Shown: one piece after another, positions 49,161 to 60,527 of the stretch
Layout of the letters: each line of letters opens with the position of its first letter
How positions within the stretch are numbered: the first letter of the stretch is position 1
Assembly: GCA_009602735.1 (NCBI GenBank)
Contig: WELA01008232.1
Coordinates: forward strand, 63,238-127,237
Length of the DNA stretch: 64,000 nt
Direction: 5' to 3'
Source of the DNA: Mesotaenium endlicherianum
Taxonomy: Eukaryota > Streptophyta > Zygnematophyceae > Zygnematales > Mesotaeniaceae
Made by a program: the position numbers and the translations under genes
Notes under the pieces: model-generated
The model's database searches: none
Told to the model about the DNA's origin: nothing
The model's input: the letters and a program-made list of their open reading frames with translations, nothing else

Positions 49161-49912
49161 CAACTTAAATGGAGACAGGACCTCCTGTCACCTTCCCATG
49201 TTAAGCAAAATGGCAGTTAGGGAGGTGCCCCAGCCGCCCGAAGGTGGAACCGCTTCAACGCCCCTTTGGCATTGGTCAGCTGGTCTTTAAATTCCCATGT
49301 GTCCCCGGAGGCATCATAACCCTTCCATCTGACCAGATATTTCATGATATATTTAGATGATCGACGGACAGAGCGAGCGTCTAAAATCTCCTCAACCTCA
49401 TATTCCTCAGGGTCACCATCCCTGACAGCGGGAACCGGTCTCGATTGGACGGGTACGTGTGTCAGTTTTGATGTATGGTTCCAGGAAGGAGACATTAAAG
49501 ACTGGGTGACCCTTGTATTCCGCTGACATGTTTAGTTTGTAAGCATTCTGACCGACACGGCACACCACCAAATATAAACCGACCCAGACCGGACCAAGCT
49601 TTTTCTTGACCACACCAGCAGGTACAGGTGTTGAGAATGCAGTTTGACCAAATCTCCTTTTGAAAATGTCAGCTCTCGACGATGTTGATTAGCGTATTTT
49701 TGTTGATGTTCCTGGGCTTTGTGCAAATTGTGTTAGACTTCTGACAGGGTGTGATCAAACTCCTGAGTTAATTGGAGAGACACCAGATTGTCAATGCCCT
49801 CAGGGTGAGTTAAGGACTCCCCTAACACATCTAAAGAAGACTTAGGAACTCTACCCAGACTGAGTTCAAAGGGAGTCTTTCCCGTTGACGCGTGCACGCA
49901 CTGTTGCCGCAT
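49161..49912 (-). pseudogene. Integrase end and chromodomain of second family B element
   Basis: The minus strand encodes the integrase C-terminal part (HQQKYANQHRRELTFSKGDL, LVKLHSQHLY) and a chromodomain (EEYEVEEILDARSV...KYLVRWKGYDASGDTWEF near 49270-49410). Similarity to the first family B copy stops near 49912. Broken fossil. Confidence 0.85.
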
Positions 49913-49950
49913 ATTTCATTCTAATCAGTAGCTTCGTGGAGTACACTCTG

Positions 49951-51659
49951 TACTTAGTGGACCATATGGGGTCCGGGTATTTTTCGTACTTTTTAGTGCC
50001 TCATGCACCAAAGCATCACAATCAATAATTCATAATTTATTCTTTACACATGCAAATAGTAATCTGTAAAGTGGAGCTTGAGAGTAAGGTCTTACTTTAC
50101 TTACAAAACAGTGAATTAAAATGATTAAGAATGAATTATTAGTTGCAAAATATCGCAGAATCGACAGCTTTGCACACATGAAGCTAAACTGTTTATGGAG
50201 CACAATGTCTTTCATACATGTTTCTGTTGCAGTTCCTCTGCTCTACAGTCTTACTTCTTACTGCTACTCAGCTTGTAGGGGCCACTATCTACATGTGCTA
50301 TGTGCCAGTTGGTATGGTACTCCTCAAAGCAAGGCGCGGGGCAAAGCGCTACTCCACACGTTGCGCACCACTTAGGCCTCACCTTACTCTTCTCATGGCC
50401 TATGTCATACAACTTGCTCCTGCACACTACACATCCTGGTCTAGAGCCTCCTAAAAGGTGCTCAGGGAAGTGTCTCCCTAGGAACCTGTCAATCCCAGCC
50501 CGCCCCGCACTCCAGCGAACGCGCCTCCCCTTATGTGGATCATGAAAGTCTGTCATCTCCGCTACAACATCTAACATGAAGGGATACCTGCCACTCTCAG
50601 GATGGGCCAGGTTGTAGAGGATGTAGGCATCGGCCAGGGCAGCATCAAATAGACCCCAATATAGTTTGTGCCACCACTTTAAGCTCACAGCAGAGCTTGA
50701 AGAACTTATCTCTCACACAGAGCTTGTAAAATTGATCAACAGCGTCTTTGTGTGTTTTGTAGTGCACCACAATGTTTGGAGAAGTTATGGTTAAGGAGCA
50801 GTTGCCCTTCTCCTCCTCTCCCTTTTCTCATTTTTAACAGTAGGAACAATAAGTATCAGCTGCTTACCTCTTCCGGTGTCAGGCCTGCCCCTCTTCCTCA
50901 TAATATCCTCCTCCTCCTCCTCCTCCTCCTCCTCCTCTTCCTCCTCATCCTCCTTATCCTCCTCACCATCACTAGACCTTGGCTGTAAGTCATCATTTGG
51001 ATCTTGGGAGGACAAAATTAGACTGTGACCCTCATTCTCCCTCAAATTTGAAAGCAAAGAGGCCCCAGAGGAAACCAAGCCAAAACGAACTACATGCGGC
51101 TCGAAATAAAACCAGGACTCTTCAGGCACTGTAGATAGGTACTGCCTGACCTGCCATGCCTCCCATTGCTTCTTTTCTTTGTCATACACCACTTCTATGA
51201 GCCATGAGTTCTCCTTTTTAGTCCTCACAACCTCTTTTCTCACAATTCCGACTAAGAAAAACTATGTAATACTGTCCAAATGTCTTTTTCGCCCATGCAT
51301 CTCCCCAGAAGGTGGCAGGGATGAGTATTTTACCACCCACAACTATTTTTGGCGCATTTGAAGAAGAAGCCATGGCTCTAAGAGCTTTTAGTGACCTCGG
51401 GTATGACAGACTTTTCACTTGAAATTTCGTTGTGAACCTGAACTTTGAACCTCCTTCTTTTGACTCTAACTTTGTTGTTAATGATCGGAAGACCATTTTG
51501 CATTTTTTCGCCTAAGGTTCAAGTCTGTACGGTTTGTTTGAGCCATAGATTGTACCAATTGGTCAACTGTAGCACCCTGGAGGTCAGCGCTGAAAAATGG
51601 GGGTTAGCTAGACCATATATGGTCCGAGAACCATATGTGGTCCGATGGGATACCTAGTG
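49951..51659 (-). mobile_element. piggyBac-type deletion derivative, copy 2
   Basis: The right end, TACCTAGTG, is followed by TTAA (51660-51663), as in copy 1 (ATCTAGTG then TTAA). The left end is uncertain and placed near a TTAG at 49949-49952 by a weak match. It encodes the N-terminal and C-terminal parts of a related transposase but not the catalytic core, so it cannot transpose by itself. The family is related to, but not the same as, copy 1. It lies in the pol region of the second family B element. Confidence 0.72.
50251..51496 (-). pseudogene. piggyBac transposase remnant, copy 2
   Basis: N-terminal part at 51496-50791: TFWGDAWAKKTFGQYYIVFL (compare STDFFDRRWAYQQFADDCEE in copy 1), an acidic run of about 16 Glu with scattered Asp encoded by a CTC-repeat tract (about 50905-50960), then AT-hook-like RKRGRPDTGRG. 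The C-terminal part at about 50790-50251 starts at YKTHKDAVDQFYKL and holds LKWWHKLYWGLFDAALAD and a cysteine-rich finger (CVVCRSKLYD...CATCGVALCPAPCFEEYHT). The core with the first two catalytic Asp residues is missing between them. Confidence 0.8.
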
Positions 51660-51663
51660 TTAA

Positions 51664-52439
51664 GAACTCTATAAACCACGCACATTCGCATACTACCATC
51701 CTTTTTCTTAACATATAGGATGAATGCGACATAAGATGATTTACTGGGGAATATACAACTAGCTCTGCAATCTGTATTTTCAACGTTTTGCTCTTCTCAT
51801 AAGACAAGCCATAGGTGCGTTGCCAAGGTGGCTGACTCCCGGGTAATAAATCAATCATATAATTCCCTTCTCGCTTAGGGAGCAATCCTAAAGGCATATC
51901 AAAAACATCAGTACACTGAGCAACAATTTTTGCAGCAGTAGGGTGCTCCAGAGGACTCACCTTTTTCTCAACCACGTCTTCAAGTTGAGGAGGTATCTCT
52001 TTCAGCAGCAGACAGAACATTCTGTCTTCCTTTTGGTTCTAGCTTTCGATGAACTCCATTGCATTCAGCAACTTGCATCCTCCTGGAAGCCTCTTCTTTT
52101 CCTTCATTTGCTATCCATACAGGACAAGAGGAAGAGCACTGGTGGGTGCCAAGTTTAGTCTGCCCATCACTAGCTCCTCTCACTTTAACTGTACCTCTGC
52201 TCCAACACACTTCAGCTTGATGTCCATTAAGCCAGGACCTGTTTAGCACGAGATCATAAAAGCTAGTGTTGAGTACCTCAAATGTGAGCGCTTTAGTTAG
52301 AACTGCAATGCCAGAACCTAACTGGATCTCAATGGGCTTGGTTATAACTCCTCCCGGGATACTTGAGGCATCTCCAAAAAATATTTTTCTATTCTCTTGG
52401 GTGACGGTAGGCAGCCTTAGCGCTTAACTAAGTCCTTAT
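51664..52439 (-). pseudogene. Protease and RT start of second family B element
   Basis: The minus strand encodes the RT-proximal linker (FCLLLKEIPPQLEDVVEKKV) and the post-protease segment (RSWLNGHQAEVCWSRGTVKV), closely matching 30768-31130 of the first family B copy. Broken fossil. Confidence 0.8.
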
Positions 52440-55020
52440 AGATGAAAGTATGTGACGCCCCTCTGTCAACAAATGCCCTCACCTTTCTACCTGCAATCAT
52501 ACAATGCAGTAGAATAGGGGAGACTGACTACTTCATGACTTTCGCATTGTTCTCCTGCCTTAGCCAAGATGATGTCCTTTCGCATTGTTTTCCAGACTTA
52601 GCAAAGAAATGTTGGACATCAGTGGAACAAGATCATCCAGAGTGTGCACTCTCTGTGGATCTATAATGCTGATATTTTCCTTTATTTGTTTGTCAGGCAT
52701 GTTTAGTGAATTCAATTCAGCAGGACTCATTATACCTGCTACGAGGGCAGCTAGTGACGACACACTATCTCTAGCATCCTCACAGTCAGTAGACTGGATT
52801 ACTGACTGTTGCTGTCTTCTAAGGCTGGTCCTTTCTCCTGACCTTTGGAAGGTGCTTGACTGGACACTGCTCTTTGTAGTGACCCAGCTGTTGGCAATGG
52901 AAGCTAATAAATTTTGTTGAGGCCGATCTCGGCTTAGTTCTACCACCACCTCTTCCATGGCCCCCTTGAGAGTAACCACCTCTTCCTCTAAACTGTGTAG
53001 CACTGTACTCATACTCATACTCATCACCCTGATTGTCCTCAGCCTGGTCTCTTTTAATTGCATTGTGAGAACCGTGAAGCTTTTTGACAATCTTTGACAC
53101 CAAAGCATTACTCTGGCGTTTGTGATTGAATTGCTGCTGATCCAGGCATCAGCGTCCTGGATCAAGTCAGCCAGTTTCTCATATTTCTTTTTAGCAAAAT
53201 GATTTGAGACTTCGGATTTCAAGCCATACCTGAAGTATGCTATCCTGTACCCCTCAGGCAAATCTGGCTGCTTCATCATGTTCTCTTGGAAGTTTTGAGC
53301 AAACTCAGCAACTGAAGTGGTCTGCTTTAGTGTCGAGGAGATTATTGCATAAATAGCTTCCTCCTGCTGATTGATGACTTCAAACTTCTCATGCAGCTTC
53401 TCGACAAACTCTACTTAAGTAGGGTCACCAAGTTGTTGAGCCTTGCGCTCTCCTTTCAAATACAAACACCTGTCTGCTGCGCTGCCTTTCGGTAGAGCAC
53501 CAGTGCCTGACCTTCTCGTAATCCGGCAATACTAGGTAGTTCTTCAGCCACTGCTCAACATCAGCAAGAAACTTGATCGAGTAATACTTTTTGTTACCTT
53601 CAGGATCATAGTCCTGGGGAGGTTTTGGCTTAGGCTTACTAGGCCCTCTGCCACCACCTCTAGTGATATGAGAACCCAATTGGTCTCTGTCTTGCAGCAA
53701 AGCCATCATGATCCTTTTTTCCTCCTGTTGGGACTGATATATGCTCGCCATTTGCGATTGCATTTGCAGAAACAATGCTCCCAGATCCACATTCTGAGGC
53801 GGGTGCTCAACAAATGCAACAGCAGCTGTAAGGTCATAGGATTATTAAGAGCATTTTTGAGTCATTTAGATTTTTATTTTGAATGCATAGAGTTGTAGAG
53901 TGCATTTCTGTGATCAATTTGATATAAAGTTCATCGAATTTGGTCAAGTATTGAGAGAGTTATGGATTTCCAAAGTTTAATCAGTTTTCGAGGTCGGTTG
54001 ACGACTATTCTTCATTTGAGGTGAGCGCGACCGTCGGATTGACCGACAGCGTCGAGCGATCTGGCCTGTTAGAGTGAACTCGAACCTTCACGTAAGTTCG
54101 GCTGACGTAAAGTGCCGACTAGGTCGATTTACTTAGAAGTTTCGATTTAGCCTAGTGCGCCTAAGATAGAATACTTTAGTAATGTCGATCCATGTATGTG
54201 GACGTCAATTTGACCCGACACGTCAAATGAGACTGATCTGGCATACTCACGAATATTCAAGAAGGGACGAATTGACGAACACTTAATTTCGTAGCTTCCT
54301 CCTAGAGAGGACCACTTAGGCAGAAAATTATAAATAGGCATAACTTCTTCATTTCTAATCGATTTTCACTTTTGTAAATTTCTACGGGTTTGTAATAACA
54401 AGGCCTTTCAACCTCCATCATTTGTGAGCACTTCTTTGCTACTCCAAATGTTGAGTAAGTTTTCCTAAGTTTTCTTTGTCATATGCTGCTGCACTCTTTA
54501 GTATGATTGCAACTGATTCTATTCCCCGTGAGTCACTACGCTTCCACTAGGGCACTCTGCCCCTTTCAACACCAGTGGCATTCACTCGCTGAGTAGTGTC
54601 CTCAACATTCCCTCTCGCTCCTGCAGCAGCAATTCCTGCCGCATTCAGCCGGTCACGAATTTGACCTAGAGGCATATTGAGTTGTACAGCAGAAGGAGGG
54701 TTCAGAACATTGGCCCTTTCTGCCATAAGTTATTCGACAGTTTGCTCGGTTGCTGGCTGTCCTTCCCTCCTTTCTGCATCTTCAGCAGCTTTTGCTAATT
54801 GTTCGGCTTCTAATCTGAATCTCTCCTCCTCAGCCTGCGGTGCTGCGACTGCGGCAATAGCAGCTGCTCCATTTGCAGCCTCTCTATCTGCAATATCTGC
54901 CACTGTTTCAGAATAGGTACGGGTTCTCGCTACATGACTTTCAGCCTGGTTTTTGACATTCTTGTTATCCTCGTTCTCCATATCTCGGGAGTTGCTAGTT
55001 TGAAACCTTATCCTTACCAT
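52440..55020 (-). pseudogene. gag region of second family B element
   Basis: Starts MVRIRFQTSNSRDMENEDNK at 55020 and runs leftwards, with the Ala/Glu-rich helix, the capsid-like segment (KQPDLPEGYRIAYFRYGLKS near 53250) and the CCHC knuckle FHCQQLGHYKEQCP near 52870. Protease sequence (DRGASHTF-like) follows near 52450. Interrupted by the solo LTR at 53827-54568. Broken fossil. Confidence 0.82.
53827..54568 (+). mobile_element. Solo LTR of family D inside family B gag
   Basis: 742 bp, TGTAAGGTCATAGG to CCCCTTTCA, in the orientation opposite to the family D element at 31614-37626. The flanks GCAGC and ACACC match at only three of five positions, so the duplication has decayed. The gag sequence resumes on both sides in the expected order. 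Confidence 0.85.
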
Positions 55021-55041
55021 ACAAAAAAAACTGTGATAACT

Positions 55042-55053
55042 GCTTCGATACCA
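55042..55053 (-). other. Primer-binding site of second family B element
   Basis: The minus strand reads TGGTATCGAAGC, one base inside the 5' LTR. Identical to 28753-28764. Confidence 0.8.
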
Positions 55054-55054
55054 C

Positions 55055-55772
55055 TAAAATGAATCGGCTTATCATTAGGCGATTAACAATCAATAAAGAT
55101 CTTTATATCAACGAGTAATCTTTATGGTATTTTCTGTTAACTGATTAAACAGCAAAAGACAACACACTAGCAGTGGACAATACTCGCAAGTCAAATGCAA
55201 GTAAAGTAGCATCAATAACGCAATCAGTAAACTCATACATAAGCAAGGCTAGAAGACAGTGCATATCAATGGCTTTTCGCCTTGGATTTAGATATCTCTC
55301 AGTAAGCAGTACGAGAGAGTTGGCCTCGTTATTGAATGCCGAACTCGAGAGCAGTGTCTAGCGTATGTACATGGCATGAGTTTACTGTTCAACGGCAAGT
55401 GCGATGGCACAGCCGACCCGGGAGTTAACCACGTTGGTAGGACCTCGGTTAACCAAATCCACCACCATCGCCCATTATCCCGAATCGCCATCCATCCCAA
55501 GGATGTCATCTGGCCATTCGTCTAGCATGTCACACTTAGATACATATCTAGGCAGTTCGTTGCTATCGATTACGAAAGTCAGCTGGCTGTCAAAGAATGT
55601 GTCAGCAAGCTAACTTAAGTTGACTTCAGCCTGTTGCTCTCGGCCGAGTCATTAAACTGATAAGTATATAAAGTCCAGCAGATTGAATATTGACTAAAGT
55701 TCAGCAGGCTGAACTTAATTAAGTATTATATAAAAATGAATATTATATCTACCAATACACTGATTCATTACA
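55055..55772 (-). repeat. 5' LTR of second family B element
   Basis: 718 bp, TAAAATGAATC to GATTCATTACA on the plus strand; matches 47636-48353. Confidence 0.9.
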
Positions 55773-55777
55773 TGAAT

Positions 55778-57487
55778 CCTCACACACTTAAATCTTGACC
55801 TTTACACACTTTAAATTTGACATGGTTGTAGTGTCTATGAGCTTGCAAGTTATGAAAGGTCTTAGAAAAGTCTCCTTGGAAATTTTTACCCTTCTTCCCT
55901 CAACTACTGGCAGCTTCTCACAGTCATTGTTGACGTGCCTAACAGCGTCGGGTCCTGGGCACGTGTGTGGCTTCTCAGCACGTGTACCGTCAACATAGTT
56001 GACGTGTCAGCGACCCTCCTTGCGTGTGAGTGGTCCGTGGTCGACTGGTCGGTGCATCACTGCACGGATAGAAGTCGGGACACTGTCCACTGAGGCGCAA
56101 CCTCGAATGACCTGCAGTTGTCGTCGTTAAGTTATCCAGGAGATCCTTCCACACACGCTTGAGCGTGCGTCGACTCACTCACGCCGTTGACCCCTTCAGC
56201 GCTTGACGCGCACCTGCGGTCGGAAATCAGTCGCAACACGTGCATTGACTGCATAGGCTGGCCTAGGCTGTGGTGGAATCCTGCGGCCTGGTCTATCATG
56301 CGTAGGCACGTCTGTGTAGGACAAAATGCTGAAGGACCAAACGCGTTCACCATGGACGACAAAAGGAGAGATTTGACTGAAGAGCTACACATTCTTAAAA
56401 GCGTCGTGAGCAGTCCGTAAGGCATGGGAAGGCACTGAACTTAGAAGCCGGCCTCTCGATTCGACAAAATTCGTACATTTCGAAAGCATCCCCTGCCCAA
56501 CAGAGGGTTCATGAGACGTCCAAAATATTTTGGAAGATTATTTTCGGCAGATTTGAATTGCATGATGATATTCCCTTGTATAAATTTGACATACAGCATA
56601 CCTCAGGTTGAAGGAATTTAAGCAGCATCCGCTCAAGATGGTAAGGATTTTATAGGCATCATTTTGTTTGTGTCGGGTTTCAAGACATCCAAAAGTAACA
56701 GATGACATCGAATTCATCTCAAGTTGAGGGGTCTGCTTGGAACTTGGAAGTGCTTTGGATGTGCCTGCAAGGACCTGCAGGTGCCTGCAGGCTGCAAGTA
56801 TCACATGGCTTGTCCGAGAGAATGTTGTTGGCCACGATTTAAAAGACGTGGCTGCAATCAGCTAGAATGTAGTGCCAACCTCGGCGGCTGTTGGCGGCCA
56901 AGGGATATGTGTACCCCATATCTTTGCCCGGGCGATGCGCGGGACGAGTACATCAATCATTATGTATCATTACATGTAAATTTGTGTACCACGCTGAAGT
57001 TTCATCATATAACAGGATTTTGGAGAGGCGTGTTTTCGAGTAGCTAGACCTTGCTGTGGAGACTGGAATATACAGGAATATTGACCTATTGGCTGAAGGG
57101 CACTCAAATTTGCTACCGTCGCATCATACACGGCTGGTAGTTCGGCTCTACACCCATTATTCTTCTCAAATTCCAAACCCCCTCCCCCCCCCGAAAGTGT
57201 CACATCATACCATTTATGCGGGAGCGCGTGGAGTGCTCGCTAGCAGCGTGGACTCCTCAACTGCGTCTGCCTGTCGATGTTAGCAGGATGTTGGTCGATG
57301 TCGATTGTGTTGTGAACCTTCAAACCATCTCTGTGCATCTCGACTGCCATGACCTTATAGTGAGTCTTGGCAGTCTAGAACGAGCCATGAAGCAGATACA
57401 CATTTTTCCAAGGATGAGAGTTGGTACTTGTTGGGGGATAATCGCGTTCAGATTTATGTTCATCATTGTTGTGCAACTGGTGTGATA
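55778..57487 (+). other. Upstream region of the ARF gene
   Basis: No retroelement coding sequence or LTR was recognised here. The GC content rises from about 55900 on. A TGTCGGG string, the high-affinity core bound by ARFs (TGTCGG), lies at 56671-56677. A single short match is weak evidence for autoregulation. The start of transcription is not identifiable by eye, and a 5' UTR intron cannot be excluded. Confidence 0.35.
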
Positions 57488-60400
57488 ATGCAACAGAAAG
57501 GGAGGCCTCCAAATCTGGGGTGCTCCTCTCGCCTTGATAGTGGCAACAGAGAGGGACGTGCGTACATCCTTGACCCTCGCCTTTGGCAGGCCTGTGCCGG
57601 AGGCTTGGTTAAGCTTCCCTCCGCTGGATCCCGAGTGGTGTACTGGCCTCAGGGTCACGCTGAATCTTGTCTGAGGGATACAGCTTGTTTTCCTGCTGGC
57701 CTTCGCTCTGCGACGGCTTGTACTATCTTTCACGTGGAACATCTTGCAGATGAGGAAACAGATGAGGTTTTTGCTAAATTTGTGCTGAGGCCAGAAGAGG
57801 ACCAGGAAGGTTGCTTACACCCCCCTGCAGAGAGGGAATTGGTTGCACCCGTTGTCGAGCACGAGTTGAATAACACAGGCCATAGCAGGCCTCTGTGCTT
57901 CGCAAAAACTTTGACGCAGAGTGATGCAAACAATGGCGGGGGATTCTCAGTGCCACGATACTGTGCAGAGACAATATTCCCCCCACTGGACTATGCGGTG
58001 GAACCTCCATCGCAGTCATTAGTTGCAAGAGATGTTCATGGCGAGTTATGGAAATTCAGACATATATACAGAGGCACACCTCGTCGACACCTTCTAACAA
58101 CAGGCACAATTCCATTCCTTCGTAACTTTCTTTTCGGTTTTGTGAACGTTCTTATATTTTCAAAATCCATCAGGCCGCAACAGGCAGTGATGAATAATAA
58201 TGTAATACCATTCTCTTGCAACTCTGCTAAATGGGCAATCAGTATGATTCAATTAAGAAAAAACACTTACACACTTTTGATTGTTCTGGGCATGAGGCAC
58301 AAGAGGCATGTTGCCAGATGGCATCGTAATCTGGTATCATTTCTGTCGCCGAAAGCATTGCAGGCTTTTTCCGGTTGTTGGAAACTACTATCACTGCATC
58401 CACCTTACCTACTGTTCCAGCACTAGAGTGTTCCTCTGCAACAAATGGCTGTGGGTAGGTGAGCTAGTCTGGTGCCCTGTTTAAGAATGCTGCAGATCAG
58501 TGAGGTTAACACATGGACCTGCCTGGGGTATGCGCATGCATGCAGGCTGGAGTACCTTTGTGAATGCCAAGAGGCTGGCACCCGGTGATGCGGTAGTGTT
58601 CCTCCGCAGCGCATCCGGTGAGCTGTGTGTGGGAGTCAGGAGGTCTCTGCGACGAAATTTAGGTTCCTTTGCGGTGTTTAGTGAGGGTTTCCATACCACA
58701 GGGAGTCGTAGCAGCCCACATCCAAGTGACACCGGGGAGCAGGCAGGCGCAGTCAGTGGAGGGCGAGCGTACGAGAAGGGGCGAGAGAGAGCGCGGCGTG
58801 GAGGGCTGCTGCCGAGCCTTCCAGTATCCAAGTCTCGAGTGACCCCAGATGCAGTTGTGGAAGCGGCTCAGAAAGCCACAGCTGGCGTGGAGTTTGAGGT
58901 GCTCTTCTTCCCACGAACGGCGTGTGCCAACTATGTCGTGGACGCGTCACAGGTGGTGCAGGTACGCACTGCCTCCCCCTCCTTTTTAAGTGGCATGTGA
59001 AACAAGCACTAGGCAGCAGTTTGGTCGCGCCACGGTGCAAGGAATCGAACGCTTTTGGCGGTGCGGTAACGTGGCGAGGACTTCAGAATTATAACATGAC
59101 GGTGGTGGTGATGCAGGCGCTGGCGCGCAGCTGGCGGGCGGGGCTGCGGTGCCGCATGGCGGTGGAAACGGATGACGCCACGCGCACAGGCTGGCTGTGC
59201 GGCACCATTGCCGGGCTGCACCCCTCTGACCCCCACCTTTGGCCACAGTCCCTCTGGCGCTCCTTGCAGGTGCCGCCTCCCTCCCTGCCTGCCTAGCCAG
59301 TCACGTAGATCAGCAGCCGTCCGTTGTGCTCGTGCTGCATGCCCCCCTCCCACAAGCACAGGCCCTCTTGCGGGGAGGGCACAAAGAATGGGACACAGTA
59401 GGAGCCATGTAGTGACCTCCATTGCCAGAAGCCTGAAGGCCGGCGGGAGTCGCTCGTGTGTGTGTGTTTGCGTGTTGCAGATTCAGTGGGATGAACCAGA
59501 TCATGCCACGGCACCGACAGCTGTCAGCCCCTGGGAAGTGGAGCTCCTGCGCAGCCCAGCGGGACCTCAGGTGGATTCTCGGATGAGGAAGCGTTTGCAT
59601 GCTGACCTGTCTGTCGGCGAAGAGAGCCCACTGGGGCAAGCTCGAGTTCACAGCAGCAGCAGCCCAAGGGTGACGACTGAGGTGGAAGTAAAGCAGGGGA
59701 CTCCAGGCAGGGTGAGGGGGGGCGAGATGCTTGCTGCCGCAGATGGGGGCAGAGGCGCCCACGCCCAGGCGGCCGAGTACGCAGCGCGGCAAGCGAGCCC
59801 CAGCATAGTCCTATTCGGCCAGGCTGTGAGCCCTGCTGGCCACGAGCACCTTCCTGCAGGGCCCGCGCTCCCCGCCGTTCCGAGGGGGGGCCTACAGCAC
59901 CACTTGCCTCCTCCTGCTGCAGCCAGAAGCTGTAGCATTCCGAGCGTGCGACGCGGTGCGGCTGGTGCTGCTGACCCCACCACAGGGTGTGATAGAGAGC
60001 CAGAAGGCTTGCAGTCCTGGAACGCAAACGCGCGGGACCACCGCGAGGGGGAGGCCAGTGGTACCCTCTGCAACGTCTTCCGGGAGAGTTCGGCTGTTGG
60101 CCGTACGCTGGACTTGAGGCATTCTGTGGGACACGGGGACCTGCTACAGCAGTTGGCGGAAATGTTTGGGATGGGCACAGAGCACCTGGAGCGGCGACTG
60201 GTGTACTATGACCCCCATGCCGGGTGGCTGCTGGCTTCGTCCACCCCCTGGCCGTGCGTGCTCCATCTACCATCACCTTGTGTATATGCTCGTGCACTTG
60301 TTCGCATTCCTTTTGATGCAGTTGCTGCAACCACGTCCCTACTGCACAAAACTGAGGGGCAAGCCCTCTGACAAAATCCTCCATGCCCATGGCAAGTTCC

Positions 60401-60527
60401 AAACCTAACCTTTGCTTTTTGAACTATGCTATGCAGGCACTTTGTGGCCAACGCAAAAAGAGCCATGATACTTACCCACCCACCACCTGGTCCTGATCAA
60501 CCACCACCCACTACTAATACTATCTGA
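57488..60527 (+). CDS. ARF: Auxin response factor, class C-like, complete in five exons
   Basis: A nuclear transcription factor binding auxin-response elements. Exons 57488-58103, 58546-58961, 59117-59269, 59481-60253 and 60437-60527 join in phase to 682 residues. Dimerisation/B3 DNA-binding part: [62 protein letters not shown] (the DNA-contact loop), [23 protein letters not shown] ancillary domain: [31 protein letters not shown]...SPWEVELL. The middle region is Gly/Ala/Pro-rich, with a VLFGQ motif like the xLFGx motif of other ARFs. C-terminal PB1: [37 protein letters not shown]. The B3 wording ([22 protein letters not shown]) fits class C (ARF10/16-type). The start is the first ATG in frame before LDPRLW. 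Intron 1 begins with GC. The PB1 charges are degenerate (CNVF where CKVF is usual). Confidence 0.93.
58104..58545 (+). other. GC-AG intron 1 of the ARF
   Basis: 442 bp, donor CAG|GCACAA and acceptor TGCAG|GC. The phase (1) and place (between the Thr-Thr-Gly and the Trp-Ser of the B3 domain) match the intron position conserved in plant ARFs. No GT donor gives a correct join here. If retained, translation would run on to a stop near 58424-58426 and lose the second half of the B3 domain. Confidence 0.8.

Larger units (their letters stand above)
47636..55772 (-). mobile_element. Second family B Ty3/gypsy element, reverse strand, broken
   Basis: LTRs of 718 bp at both ends (47636-48353 and 55055-55772) with primer site and gag next to the right one, so it runs right to left. 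The flanks TCAAT (47631-47635) and TGAAT (55773-55777) match at 4 of 5 positions. Same family as 24253-42438 by LTR, primer site and gag start. It carries a piggyBac deletion derivative and a family D solo LTR. LTR divergence is roughly 7-9%, so it is old. Heavily broken. Confidence 0.9.

Noticed and set aside
55990-57047. Small ORFs upstream of the ARF as genes
   Set aside because: They are 60-107 residues with no motif and overlap on opposite strands. They could be upstream ORFs of a long leader, but nothing supports that.
58104-58426. Extension of ARF exon 1 to the stop near 58424
   Set aside because: The frame continues, but the residues bear no resemblance to the B3 domain, which resumes exactly at 58546. 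This is intron read-through, not exon.
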